14,170 nt of DNA. Origin: a bacterium Ga0077546. Its GTDB lineage: Bacteria > Cyanobacteriota > Vampirovibrionia > Obscuribacterales > Obscuribacteraceae. The position numbers and the translations under genes are program-made. Under the pieces are notes generated by a model. That model searched no databases and was not told where the DNA came from. It worked only from the letters and a program-made list of their open reading frames with translations. Location: NCBI GenBank assembly GCA_001464165.1, contig LNEX01000280.1:1-14170 (forward strand), written 5' to 3'. Each line of letters begins with the position of its first letter. The first letter of the stretch is position 1. Shown one piece after another: positions 6,931-14,170 of the stretch.

Positions 6931-7851
6931 TCATTTACCCAGTGTAAGTGATCTCAAGGCAAGTATCACTTCATTATCGGTCCAGCTGCCCCACATTGTG
7001 GGCGTGCGCTCTGTCATTTTCATGTAATCTTTGACTGTATCTGAAAGCTGCCAGTCTTCCAGTCGCGTAGACAGACTACTGCCGTCCATTTGCAGCGGGT
7101 TCTTGGGTCTTGTATTTGAGTGCTTAATCAAGGGAATGTGGCGTTCACTGAGAAAATCTCTAATCTCGGCCAGATTAGACTGCTGTACTTCATGGGGCAC
7201 AAGCTCTCCATTTTTGTAGACTGTGCCATAGCGGGGCACTGCACCACCCTGGTCGATTAGCAGTGGCTTTTGAGCTTTGCCAAAGAGGGCAACTTGATCT
7301 TTTCTTGTTCCGCTGAAGCCCCACATATCTTCTTCAATGAAACCATTAGAGCGAATCTTGCCCACAACTGATAATACATGTTCATCGGTTACTCCTGCCG
7401 TTTCACCTATTGGTTGGATGTAGTAGCGAACACCGTTTTCAAGTTTGCCGTGTTCAAGAACTGGTGCATCAAACAGTTTATGGGCAATTGGCCGCGGTAG
7501 GTTGTCGACCCCTAGCTTAAGTGCACCCTTAGAATCGGTTGCGAGCACAAACTCATGGGCTCCTGAGCCAAGCATTCTAGTGATTTTCACACTGGCGAGG
7601 CGGTCACTTTTGGCCACACTCTCAATAATTGTCGGCATGTGGTCGATGACTTCACCGGAATGACCTATACGACCAGCCAGTACTTCATTTATGCGTGGCA
7701 GGGCGTCGCTCAATGGCAAAGGCTTTTTGAATATGTGTTCTAAGGCTTCTTCTACCAATCTCTTAGAAGCTGTGGCTGCTGCTGGCGCGCAACGCTCTGC
7801 GGCCATAAGACCTAGCTCTGCCACTGCTTTTACTTCGGTTATCTTGCTCAC
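6931..7851 (-). CDS. Cytosolic protein with protein-kinase-like motifs, possibly a pseudokinase
   Basis: The 306-residue product has no signal peptide; residues 1-85 are mostly predicted helix. From residue 86 it resembles the kinase/aminoglycoside-phosphotransferase fold: LGSGAHEFVL (94-103) looks like a glycine-rich loop, ALKLGV with K112 like the beta-3 lysine, YYIQPIGE (143-150) like the hinge, and LLIDQGGAVP (197-206, D200) like the DFG metal-binding segment. Between them EEDMWGFSGTRKDQV occupies the catalytic-loop place, but the usual D-x4-N is not evident. It could be a divergent kinase, a pseudokinase, or an unrelated fold that mimics these motifs; I give the kinase reading about even odds. 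The start is GTG with no visible Shine-Dalgarno; its GTGA overlaps the stop of an 11-codon frame starting at ATG 7883. It sits between TPR and cysteine-motif genes on the same strand, 41 nt before the next start. Confidence 0.75.
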   Translation of the reverse strand: MSKITEVKAVAELGLMAAERCAPAAATASKRLVEEALEHIFKKPLPLSDALPRINEVLAGRIGHSGEVIDHMPTIIESVAKSDRLASVKITRMLGSGAHEFVLATDSKGALKLGVDNLPRPIAHKLFDAPVLEHGKLENGVRYYIQPIGETAGVTDEHVLSVVGKIRSNGFIEEDMWGFSGTRKDQVALFGKAQKPLLIDQGGAVPRYGTVYKNGELVPHEVQQSNLAEIRDFLSERHIPLIKHSNTRPKNPLQMDGSSLSTRLEDWQLSDTVKDYMKMTERTPTMWGSWTDNEVILALRSLTLGK

Positions 7852-7957
7852 GAGGCTACTGCTAATAGGGTGCCGACTTTCATATTAGGTTTCAGTCTAG
7901 GGGTCAGAAGCAGGCTGAGCAATGGTAAAAGTACGCTTTCGACTTCATTGGCGATGT

Positions 7958-8851
7958 TTACGGGCTTGAGCGCTGCGGAAAACCAAGGGCTTTTGCTTCC
8001 TCCATGTCTGCTTCAGCTTTTGCTTTGTCGTTCAGTTTTGAGTAGCAAACACTGCGTAGAACGAGGCTGCCAGCCTTTGCTTTGCCGTCCAGACCTTTCA
8101 TGGCTACGGTCAGATCGGCCACTGCTTCGCTGTACTTAGCGCCAAAAAAATATGAGCTACCCCGCACTTTGTAGGCGTCGACGGCGGCATCTTCCGGTAT
8201 CTGAGCGGCCAAACTAATAACATCAGTGCTGTCTTTTATGGCCGGCTCGAACTGCTTGATGGCAAAGTAGCAGCGGGCTCGCATTAATTTTTCTTGCCAT
8301 TGCCGCTCTTTGTCTTTCTCTATGGTTAAAGCTTTGGTTAAGTCAGCAATGGCCTCTGATTTCTTGCCGAGCTGTTCTTCTGCGCCAGCGCGGCTGCGAA
8401 AAACATCAGCTGAACTCTCGCCTAATGATATAGCGGTGTTGAAGTCGTTCAAAGCAGCCTGATAATCTTCGCCTATGCAATTGGCCGTACCTCGCTGGAG
8501 GTATGCTTTGGCTGACTTTGGTTGTAAGGCAATCACTTGATCGTAGTCGCTAAGTGCGCCTTTCAAATCATACATTCGAAATTTGACATCGGCTCTAAGC
8601 AAAAAGAGGTGTGCCTCGCCCTTAGTGGCAATTAAGGCATCAAGTTTTCTCTTAACTGGTTCGAGTTCTGAAGTCTTATCAGCTTCAATATCTTTCTTTA
8701 GTTGCTTTTCGATATTGCTAATTTCATTTTGTCGGTCATCGAGCGCTAGTACAGGCAAACAGTGCCACATTGAAAAAGATAAGAGAAGGGAACATGCCAA
8801 AATCTTAAGTGGGAACAATGCTTTCTCTTTAACCTCGAATAGATTTTGCAC
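7958..8851 (-). CDS. Exported TPR protein
   Basis: The open frame allows 297 residues from GTG 8851. Four to five TPR-like units fill about residues 60-290, for example LKGALSDYDQVIALQP, DYQAALNDFNTAISL, KKSEAIADLTKALTI and KYSEAVADLTVAM. The N-terminus is a signal peptide with cleavage at PVLA-L near residue 36. A more typical leader starts at TTG 8818 (MFPLKILACSLLLSF), which has GAG 6 nt upstream and lies 10 nt after the preceding stop, whereas the GTG at 8851 overlaps the preceding gene by 23 bases and lacks a Shine-Dalgarno. I therefore think 8818 is the likelier start. The role is presumably protein-protein interaction in the envelope or outside. The tight spacing to the upstream TPR gene argues for co-transcription. 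Confidence 0.85.
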   Translation of the reverse strand: MQNLFEVKEKALFPLKILACSLLLSFSMWHCLPVLALDDRQNEISNIEKQLKKDIEADKTSELEPVKRKLDALIATKGEAHLFLLRADVKFRMYDLKGALSDYDQVIALQPKSAKAYLQRGTANCIGEDYQAALNDFNTAISLGESSADVFRSRAGAEEQLGKKSEAIADLTKALTIEKDKERQWQEKLMRARCYFAIKQFEPAIKDSTDVISLAAQIPEDAAVDAYKVRGSSYFFGAKYSEAVADLTVAMKGLDGKAKAGSLVLRSVCYSKLNDKAKAEADMEEAKALGFPQRSSP

Positions 8852-10031
8852 GAGCTTGACATTTTTGGGCTTCGGCTTGACGGTTGCACTTGTTTAAGGC
8901 GTAAGCGTAACTGTCGAGAAGGTTGGCCAATGAGGCGTGCTGTGGACCGTTTAGCGATTCTTGTATTTTTAGTGCTCGTGAATAATATGGTAGAGCTTCG
9001 CTGGCTCGTCCTTCTTTTACTAAGAGCGAGGCAAAATTGGCGAGCAATTCTGGAGAATTTTTCTTCGCCCCTTTTTCTTGAGAATCTAAAATCTTGCGAT
9101 AGAGACCTTCTGCTTCGCTGTTCTTATTTAAGGCGGTGCAAACCTGCGCTAAATTGTCCAGGCGCTTTTGGGTCTCTTGCCTATCTGGGCCAAGAGTACT
9201 CAGTGATATTTCGTACGCCCGCCTTAATAGTGGCTCAGCCTGTGCTGTGCGGCCGTCAATCATGTAAAGTTTGCCCAAATTTTCCAGCGAAGAAGCAAGA
9301 GCAGCATGCTCGCTTGTCAAAGTTCGTTCTCTTAGAGTCAAAGCAGACTTGAACAAGCGCTCGGCGAGCTTGTTATTGTCTTTGATGGCATTGCCTACAG
9401 CATCCAGCATTACTGCAGTTTCTACAGCTTGAGCTTTCATCTCAGCTAGGGTTTTCTCTTCTGCTTGCTTAACTGAAATTTCAGAGTCTTCTAGCTTGCG
9501 ATGATTATGGTAATAGAGGCTCAGTTTCTTAAAAGCTGCAGAAACTTCAATTAGCTGCTTTGATTCGTAATCACCGTAGTCGGCGATTTTATTGATAAGA
9601 GCTAGAGCTTTATCTCGTTTGCCAACTGTTAGGTAAAACTGAGCTAGTTTGCTTTGCCCGGCAATAACATCTTTATCTGAGCTGCCCAAAGCTGCTTCTC
9701 TAATTTTGTAGAGGACACCAAGGTTATTAAAACTCTCAGCGATTCTTATATCATTAGCTGGCGCTAGCTTGACTTCTTCTAAGGCCTCTTTAAAGCTGCG
9801 CTCGGCCAAGCCAAAATCAGAGTTTACAAAAGCATTGGAACCAGTCTTTGTGGCTCTGGCCCATTTCACTCCATCAAACTTGGGGCTTTTGCTTACACCA
9901 GCCTGATTACTGGTTTGAATATTAGATTGGCTAGGCTGAGCCATGACCGCCTGGCTGCTGAGCCAAAAGGCCGCCACAAGGACTATTTGCTTTTCTGTAA
10001 AGATCACGATGGTTTCCTTCATTGAGACCAT
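8829..10031 (-). CDS. Exported TPR protein of kinesin-light-chain repeat type
   Basis: This 400-residue protein carries a signal peptide at residues 1-31 (QAVMA-Q cleavage); the second methionine at residue 4 (MKETIVIF) is an equally good start. Residues 75-200 hold degenerate TPR-like helices, and residues 200-395 hold longer 42-residue repeats of the KLC/TPR_12 type, recognisable by LASSLENLGKLY, AEPLLRRAYEISLSTLG, AEGLYRKILDSQEK, and ALPYYSRALKIQESLNGP with HASLANLLDSYAYAL. Such repeats are common in bacterial secreted or sensor-linked scaffolds and have no enzymatic activity. It appears to be the first gene of the six-locus minus-strand series and diverges from the cytosolic M16 gene. AT-rich TAAAAT lies about 6-11 nt before the start, so a very short leader is possible. 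Confidence 0.87.
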   Translation of the reverse strand: MVSMKETIVIFTEKQIVLVAAFWLSSQAVMAQPSQSNIQTSNQAGVSKSPKFDGVKWARATKTGSNAFVNSDFGLAERSFKEALEEVKLAPANDIRIAESFNNLGVLYKIREAALGSSDKDVIAGQSKLAQFYLTVGKRDKALALINKIADYGDYESKQLIEVSAAFKKLSLYYHNHRKLEDSEISVKQAEEKTLAEMKAQAVETAVMLDAVGNAIKDNNKLAERLFKSALTLRERTLTSEHAALASSLENLGKLYMIDGRTAQAEPLLRRAYEISLSTLGPDRQETQKRLDNLAQVCTALNKNSEAEGLYRKILDSQEKGAKKNSPELLANFASLLVKEGRASEALPYYSRALKIQESLNGPQHASLANLLDSYAYALNKCNRQAEAQKCQARAKSIRG

Positions 10032-10082
10032 CTTACAATTTTATGCTGTATCTTTATCGAGTTACATATAAGGACCTCAGCA
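10032..10082. promoter_or_regulatory. Short divergent intergenic region with RBS of the cytosolic M16 gene
   Basis: Only 51 bases separate the divergent TPR and M16 starts, so their promoters must overlap here or lie inside the coding regions. AAGGA at 10070-10074 stands 8 nt before the M16 ATG and is a good Shine-Dalgarno. I see no convincing paired -35/-10 in either direction. Confidence 0.5.
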
Positions 10083-12848
10083 ATGGTAAACACCGTCAAG
10101 AAAGCAGAAGGCTCACCAAACCCGCAAAAGGTGTCCGAAGTCAAGGGAGTGAGTGAATTTAAGCTTGAAAACGGTCTAAGAGTTTTGATTGCCGAAAATC
10201 ACAGTGCCCCAGTAGCTACCCTTCTTGTTGTTTATCGAGTTGGGTCACGTAACGAAGCTGTTGGCAACACTGGTTCAACTCACTTTTTAGAGCACATGCT
10301 ATTTAAAGGAACAGAAAGTCACAATGCCGAAAAAGGCAATGGCATTGACGACTTGCTGACCCAAATTGGGGCGTACTGGAATGCCACCACATGGTTCGAT
10401 CGCACAAGCTACTATGAAGTGGTGCCGAATGATTTTCTGGAAATGTGTGTTGAGCTTGAAGCTGACCGCATGCGTAATTTAAGACTAAGACAAGAAGATC
10501 ACGATTCCGAGATGTCGGTGGTTCGAAACGAACTAGAGCGGGGCGAGAATCATCCTGAAGAAGCCTTAGAAAAAGAGTTATATGCCATTGCTTTCAGGGA
10601 GCATCCCTATCACCACCCCACTATTGGATGGCGCTCAGATGTTGAAAGTGTGCCAATGTCGCGCTTGCGTGATTTCTATAATACTTTCTATTGGCCAAAC
10701 AACGCCACCGTTATCGCTCTTGGTGATTTCAGCACAGACCATGCTCTAGAGCTAATTAATAAGCATTTTGGCAGCATTCCTACTGCTCCTCATGCCATTC
10801 CTGAGGTCTACACTACAGAGCCACCACAAGAAGGCGAGCGTCGCTTTGAAGTAACTCGAGCCGGAGACATGCCCCGTGTATGGATTGGCTTCCATGTGCC
10901 TGAGGCAACTCACGATGACAACTACCCGTTAGCTGCGATTCGCCACTTGCTCGGTAGCTCATTTGAGCGTAGCTCAAGGCTGTACAAACGTTTGATTGAT
11001 ACATCGATGGCGGCAGAAGTATTTGCTCGCCATGACGATTTAAAAGACCCTGGTCTGATGATTGTTGGTGCAACTGTTAATCCTGGGGTTGATCCCGTAA
11101 AGGTCGAGTTTGAACTCCTAGATGAGCTTGACAGGTTGGCTCGCGAACCGGTCAGCGATATTGATTTGAGCCGAATCAAGAGTTCAAATCTAAAAGGCAC
11201 TATCTTGGCCAAGGCCGATCCTTCTAGCCTGGCTTTTATGCTCGGTGAAGCTGAATCTAAGGCTGACTGGCACTGGCTAATGAACTACGATGATCGTTTT
11301 GATGCCGTTACCAAAGAAGACATCATGCGCACTGCCAAGACCTACTTTGTCAGAAGCAACCGCACTATTGGTTATTTTCTTCCCAGAGATGAAGAAGATA
11401 CTGACATTGAGAATGACCCTGAGTTATCTTCTGATTTAGATTCTGAGCGAGAGTCGACTGAAACTGCAGGCGGTGCCAAGACTTCAACACCTCTGTACAG
11501 CGCTGCAGAAGTGAAAGAGTTTCTCGACGTTAAATCTATCCCCGTAACTGTTGAGTTCAAGCCGCAGCCGCCTAGCAACTATAGTGAGCAAGTAAAGAAA
11601 GTGGTGCTAGCTAATGGCATGACTGTAATACTAATGCGCAATCCCGGTACAGAGTCAGTAGGCCTAGCAGTTAATATCAAAGCTGGTCGATACTTCAGTC
11701 AGGAGCAGCCTGGTTCTCTGTCTGAGATTATCGGGGATCTCTTGCCCCGTGGGTCGCAGTCGTATGACAAACTGAAGATTGCCGAAAATCTTGAAGAGAT
11801 GGGTATTCCTGGCGCGCTTGAGTTCTTTGTCGATAACTATCGAGTTGGACTGGGCACCCATTTAGTGGTGTCAGATCTGCCTCACTATCTTGAACTTTTG
11901 AGCGATGTGATGCGCCATCCTCTCCTCGATCAAGAGGAGCTAGATAAGACAAAGATTGAGTGGCGTGCCCGAGTCGTAGAATCAAAGATGAATACTCGTT
12001 CTATGGCTTGGAACAAGCTCAGGCAAGCGCTTTATTCCAAAGAACATCTTTTCTACGATAAAGATTTCGATGATCAGCTCAAAGAGCTAGAAGCGGTTCA
12101 AACTGAAAGTCTTCATGCCACTCACAAAAAACTGTTCAGTCCCAAAGCAACAATTTTGACCATCGTTGGCGATATTGACCTGGACAAAGCTCTTAATTTG
12201 ATCGAGAAGCAGTTCAGTGACTGGAAGGGGGAAGAGCCCTCGGCCATTATTCTGCCTGCTTGTCCGTTGCCAGCGAAGGCCCAACGAATTGAAATTGAAC
12301 TACCAGAGAAGGCCAGCGTTGATATTGTCATGGCTCATCCATGTACAGTTAAACGTTCTGCAGACGATTTCTATGCTGCTCGCATTGCCAACGCAGCGCT
12401 GGGTCAAGACACGATAACTTCAAGGCTTGGTCAAGTTGTCCGCGACAAGGCTGGACTGACCTACGGAATTTATTCTACTTTTGCTGATACTGCTTTTGGT
12501 GGCGCACCTTGGTCTGTTTCTCTATCAGCCAATCCTAAGAACGTCGAGCGTGCCCTGCAGCTTGTTGATGAGACTTTGGCAGACTATATGGCAAAAGGCA
12601 TCAGTAAAGACGATTTGGCTAAAGAAAGTGGCCGCGCCCTTGGTTCATTTAAGGTTGGTCTTTCTTCTTCTTTGGGCATAGCTCGAGTGCTAACTGAATT
12701 TGAGTTTCTTGGATTGGGCACCACTGAGCTTGACAACATTTCAAGTCACTACATTGGCTTGACCAAAGAAAAAGTTGATGCGGCTATGAACAAATATTTT
12801 CAGCCCAAGAAAGCAATTACTGTTCTCAGTGGCACGCTTGCCAAGTAA
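10083..12848 (+). CDS. Two-halved M16 zinc peptidase without signal peptide
   Basis: The 921-residue protein begins with a charged, non-hydrophobic N-terminus, so it should act in the cytoplasm. The first half carries HFLEH (H67, E70 base, H71) and E150 in NELERGEN, a complete M16 active site; an M16_C-like lobe follows to about residue 400. A strongly acidic linker (about 435-475, EEDTDIENDPELSSD) leads to the second half from about 505, where HxxEH is replaced by SEIIGDLL, so it is catalytically dead. The R/Y pair used to hold the substrate backbone in M16B partners is present as R787 and Y794 in RDKAGLTY. The protein therefore looks like a fused catalytic plus non-catalytic M16 pair. It shares long identical stretches with the exported M16 at 1-2407 (VGSRNEAVG, TGSTHFLEHM, ELEADRMR, REHPYHHP, YTTEPPQEGERRF), so they are paralogs. 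Start ATG is supported by AAGGA at 8 nt. Confidence 0.94.
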   Translation: MVNTVKKAEGSPNPQKVSEVKGVSEFKLENGLRVLIAENHSAPVATLLVVYRVGSRNEAVGNTGSTHFLEHMLFKGTESHNAEKGNGIDDLLTQIGAYWNATTWFDRTSYYEVVPNDFLEMCVELEADRMRNLRLRQEDHDSEMSVVRNELERGENHPEEALEKELYAIAFREHPYHHPTIGWRSDVESVPMSRLRDFYNTFYWPNNATVIALGDFSTDHALELINKHFGSIPTAPHAIPEVYTTEPPQEGERRFEVTRAGDMPRVWIGFHVPEATHDDNYPLAAIRHLLGSSFERSSRLYKRLIDTSMAAEVFARHDDLKDPGLMIVGATVNPGVDPVKVEFELLDELDRLAREPVSDIDLSRIKSSNLKGTILAKADPSSLAFMLGEAESKADWHWLMNYDDRFDAVTKEDIMRTAKTYFVRSNRTIGYFLPRDEEDTDIENDPELSSDLDSERESTETAGGAKTSTPLYSAAEVKEFLDVKSIPVTVEFKPQPPSNYSEQVKKVVLANGMTVILMRNPGTESVGLAVNIKAGRYFSQEQPGSLSEIIGDLLPRGSQSYDKLKIAENLEEMGIPGALEFFVDNYRVGLGTHLVVSDLPHYLELLSDVMRHPLLDQEELDKTKIEWRARVVESKMNTRSMAWNKLRQALYSKEHLFYDKDFDDQLKELEAVQTESLHATHKKLFSPKATILTIVGDIDLDKALNLIEKQFSDWKGEEPSAIILPACPLPAKAQRIEIELPEKASVDIVMAHPCTVKRSADDFYAARIANAALGQDTITSRLGQVVRDKAGLTYGIYSTFADTAFGGAPWSVSLSANPKNVERALQLVDETLADYMAKGISKDDLAKESGRALGSFKVGLSSSLGIARVLTEFEFLGLGTTELDNISSHYIGLTKEKVDAAMNKYFQPKKAITVLSGTLAK

Positions 12849-12885
12849 CGACTAGCAAGCTTGATATATAGAATCAGACTACAGT

Positions 12886-12916
12886 TTGCGTCAATTAGGT
12901 ATGGCGTTGCTATAAA
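12886..12916 (+). promoter_or_regulatory. Candidate extended -10 promoter for the coiled-coil gene
   Basis: TGC directly precedes TATAAA (12911-12916), forming an extended -10 element, with TTGCGT at 12886-12891 as a possible -35 at a 19-nt spacing. Transcription would begin near 12922-12925, leaving a leader of about 100 nt before the ATG at 13024. A second possible -10, TACAAT, lies at 12949-12954 without a clear -35. Confidence 0.4.
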
Positions 12917-13023
12917 AGTAGCTATGTTAATTCGCAAGATTAACTGTGTACAATTTTGGGAAGCTGAGATAACATTTAAGCGCAATGGTCACCATCTGCG
13001 GTTGTCAAGTTAAGTAGGTATAA

Positions 13024-13707
13024 ATGCAAAGCTTCTCCACTTCTAAGTCTCCTTCTGAAGCAGACGTGCTGCCTAGCGAATCTCTAAAGATCAGTACAGA
13101 TGTTCAACATCTTGAGAAACTACTGAATAAAATATTCGGCGACGAAATTGAAAAAGTTTGTGACGCTGAGCCGTCAAATCTAATTGAATTTCCACTTCAG
13201 CAAGAAACTCAAATAGTTAGCACCGTAGTCCCTAGTGCGCCAGCTACAGCCGGTATTGACCTCTTTGATTTTTCACCAGCTCAAGCAGACCTGTTAGTAG
13301 GTGATACTGAGATTTTCAAGTCGTCACCAATGATGCTGAGAAGCATAATTGAAGAAGATGACTATGAAGCAGATTCAAGACTGCAGCAGATGGTTGATAT
13401 TCAGCGCAAAGAGCTGGTGCAACTTCGTAAGCTCGTCAAAGATCGCGAATTTGATATTCGCACCCGTGATCTTGAACTTGCTGCTAATGCTGATCAGCTA
13501 AAGTACATGCCTGAGCTATTCAGCAAGGCACTTTTAGTGGGCGAACTAAAGAGTCAGCTTAACCAAGTGCAAGAAGCACTAGAAACTGAACAAGCTACTC
13601 ACGAGCAAAGTCGAGATCTCCTATTTAAGACTCAGGCTCGAGTTGACCGAATAAAAGATACTTTTTGGTTCAAGTTGGGTCGCAGCCTGGGCTTTTGTCT
13701 CGAATAG
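13024..13707 (+). CDS. Coiled-coil protein of unknown function
   Basis: I do not recognise a family for this 227-residue protein. There is no signal peptide or membrane segment. Residues 1-115 are polar and acidic with an LEKLLNKIFGDE helix (30-42) and a Pro/Ala-rich stretch around 70. Residues 116-160 and 170-213 show heptad-like Leu/Ile spacing rich in Q, E, K and R (RKELVQLRKLVKDREFDIR; GELKSQLNQVQEALETEQ), consistent with a broken coiled coil. The end, IKDTFWFKLGRSLGFCLE, is an aromatic amphipathic tail; similar tails close coiled coils beside glycosyltransferase domains, a loose resemblance only. A short AGG lies 5 nt before the ATG. It follows the M16 gene by 175 bases and probably has its own promoter. 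Confidence 0.75.
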   Translation: MQSFSTSKSPSEADVLPSESLKISTDVQHLEKLLNKIFGDEIEKVCDAEPSNLIEFPLQQETQIVSTVVPSAPATAGIDLFDFSPAQADLLVGDTEIFKSSPMMLRSIIEEDDYEADSRLQQMVDIQRKELVQLRKLVKDREFDIRTRDLELAANADQLKYMPELFSKALLVGELKSQLNQVQEALETEQATHEQSRDLLFKTQARVDRIKDTFWFKLGRSLGFCLE

Positions 13708-13715
13708 TCGCTTTT

Positions 13716-13746
13716 GTCTTGGCTTACACCAGGCATTAGTCAAGAC
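13716..13746 (+). other. Inverted repeat between coiled-coil gene and last gene
   Basis: GTCTTGGCT (13716-13724) pairs with AGTCAAGAC (13738-13746), a 9-bp stem with one G-U pair and a 13-nt loop, 8 nt after the TAG stop at 13707. No T-run follows, so it is a poor intrinsic terminator. Its right arm lies where the -35 of the downstream promoter would be, so an operator is an alternative. Confidence 0.45.
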
Positions 13747-13753
13747 CTTCCTC

Positions 13754-13759
13754 TATAAT
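13754..13759 (+). promoter_or_regulatory. Consensus -10 box TATAAT upstream of the last gene
   Basis: A perfect TATAAT stands 28 nt before the TTG start at 13788. No good -35 is found 16-18 nt upstream (AGGCAT at 17 nt), so an activator or the adjacent inverted repeat may matter. Confidence 0.5.
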
Positions 13760-13777
13760 AGGTTTATCCTATTTTGT

Positions 13778-13781
13778 GGAG
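13778..13781 (+). promoter_or_regulatory. RBS that decides the TTG start of the last gene
   Basis: GGAG is 6 nt before TTG 13788 and only 2 nt before the out-of-frame ATG 13784. The spacing therefore favours TTG, whose frame stays open to the window edge, while the ATG frame stops after 17 codons. Confidence 0.6.
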
Positions 13782-13787
13782 TAATGT

Positions 13788-14170
13788 TTGACATGCGGCG
13801 CTCTTGTTGGTCTGCCCGCCTTTTCGCTTCCGACTGATAGCGAAGCTGTTGATGCTCTTGAAAGAGCTAAAATTCTGGCTCCCACTATTCGCCTTAATGC
13901 TCGGGTAGGGCAAGATGGGATCGAAGTTGCTACTTATAAAAATCCGAAGGCAAACCACAACGACTGCAAGATTGAAGCACTTTTGATCGCCAAAACATTA
14001 ATGGACCTCGCTCCTGGCGAAGTTCCGCGTGTTATTGTCTATTTCTACAATTCAACTTCTCTTAGCTCTTTTAAGCAAGTCGGAGTAACGGTCGGAGATG
14101 TAAAAGCCTTCGCCTCAGGGTCTCTATCCAAAGACGAACTACTTAAGTCTCTAGTGGTTAGCGAAGATTC
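13788..14170 (+). CDS. Unrecognised protein, 5' part only, TTG start
   Basis: My translation from TTG 13788 gives 127 residues, open at the right edge. An in-frame TAA at 13782-13784 means no longer upstream frame exists. After a short hydrophobic stretch (CGALVGLPAFSLP, too short and without basic residues for a convincing signal peptide) comes a soluble, mixed alpha/beta-looking domain: ERAKILAPTIRLNARVGQ, then KIEALLIAKTLMDLAPGEV, VIVYFYNSTSL, VTVGDVKAFASGSLSKDELL. The codon use and residue pattern look like real coding sequence. No family is recognised. The frame fits the TATAAT box and GGAG upstream. A frameshift near 13785-13790 linking it to the ATG at 13784 cannot be excluded. Confidence 0.7.
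   Translation, partial: MTCGALVGLPAFSLPTDSEAVDALERAKILAPTIRLNARVGQDGIEVATYKNPKANHNDCKIEALLIAKTLMDLAPGEVPRVIVYFYNSTSLSSFKQVGVTVGDVKAFASGSLSKDELLKSLVVSED

Noticed and set aside
8846..9352. 168-codon plus-strand frame antisense to the KLC-type TPR gene
   Set aside because: Arg/Cys/Leu-rich composition typical of the reverse strand of a coding region; no motif and no RBS.
12856..12863. CAAGCTTG palindrome just after the cytosolic M16 stop, considered as a terminator
   Set aside because: Eight bases with no loop and no T-run; expected by chance.
10813..12985. Minus-strand frames of 61-96 codons inside and after the cytosolic M16 gene
   Set aside because: The plus strand carries a full M16 active site and domain order; these frames show no recognisable protein features.
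1..14170. Search for tRNA, rRNA, CRISPR arrays, transposases, integrase sites and toxin-antitoxin pairs
   Set aside because: No cloverleaf-like segment, regularly spaced repeat, transposase or integrase motif was seen on either strand.

Overview
The window is a gene-dense bacterial chromosome segment of moderate G+C by eye, with no gene-free stretch over 300 bases. No RNA gene, insertion sequence, CRISPR array or phage gene is visible. The organism cannot be fixed from this sequence. The mix of Sec-exported TPR proteins, M16 peptidases and many TTG/GTG starts would fit an environmental non-model lineage such as the non-photosynthetic relatives of Cyanobacteria (Melainabacteria/Vampirovibrionia, e.g. 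Obscuribacterales). That is a low-confidence guess without a marker gene.

Layout. (1) Positions 1-2918, minus strand: a small secreted protein with a ten-threonine tract and 11-residue glycine/lysine repeats (2457-2918), followed 49 nt later by a secreted two-halved M16 zinc peptidase that runs off the left edge (1-2407). (2) Positions 3109-4566, plus strand: a secreted M20 zinc peptidase, diverging from region 1 across a 190-base intergenic region that holds an inverted repeat. (3) Positions 4563-10031, minus strand: six co-directional loci. In transcription order they are a kinesin-light-chain-type TPR protein, a second TPR protein, a cytosolic protein with kinase-like motifs, two tandem paralogs of an unrecognised cysteine-motif exported family (the first split by an apparent frameshift), and a third TPR protein whose signal peptide is out of frame with its body. 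(4) Positions 10083-12848, plus strand: a second two-halved M16 peptidase without signal peptide, divergent from region 3 across 51 bases. (5) Positions 13024-13707: a coiled-coil protein. (6) From 13788 to the right edge: the start of an unrecognised protein read from TTG behind a consensus-like -10 box and a good Shine-Dalgarno.

How the genes may work together: three metallopeptidases (two exported, one apparently cytosolic) suggest peptide and protein degradation or quality control on both sides of the membrane. The exported TPR proteins and the cysteine-motif family look like extracytoplasmic scaffolding or binding proteins, but nothing shows a shared pathway. The strongest curiosities are the 11-residue repeat protein, the duplicated cysteine-motif family with one broken copy, the frame disruption inside a TPR signal peptide, and the kinase-like protein lacking clear catalytic residues.
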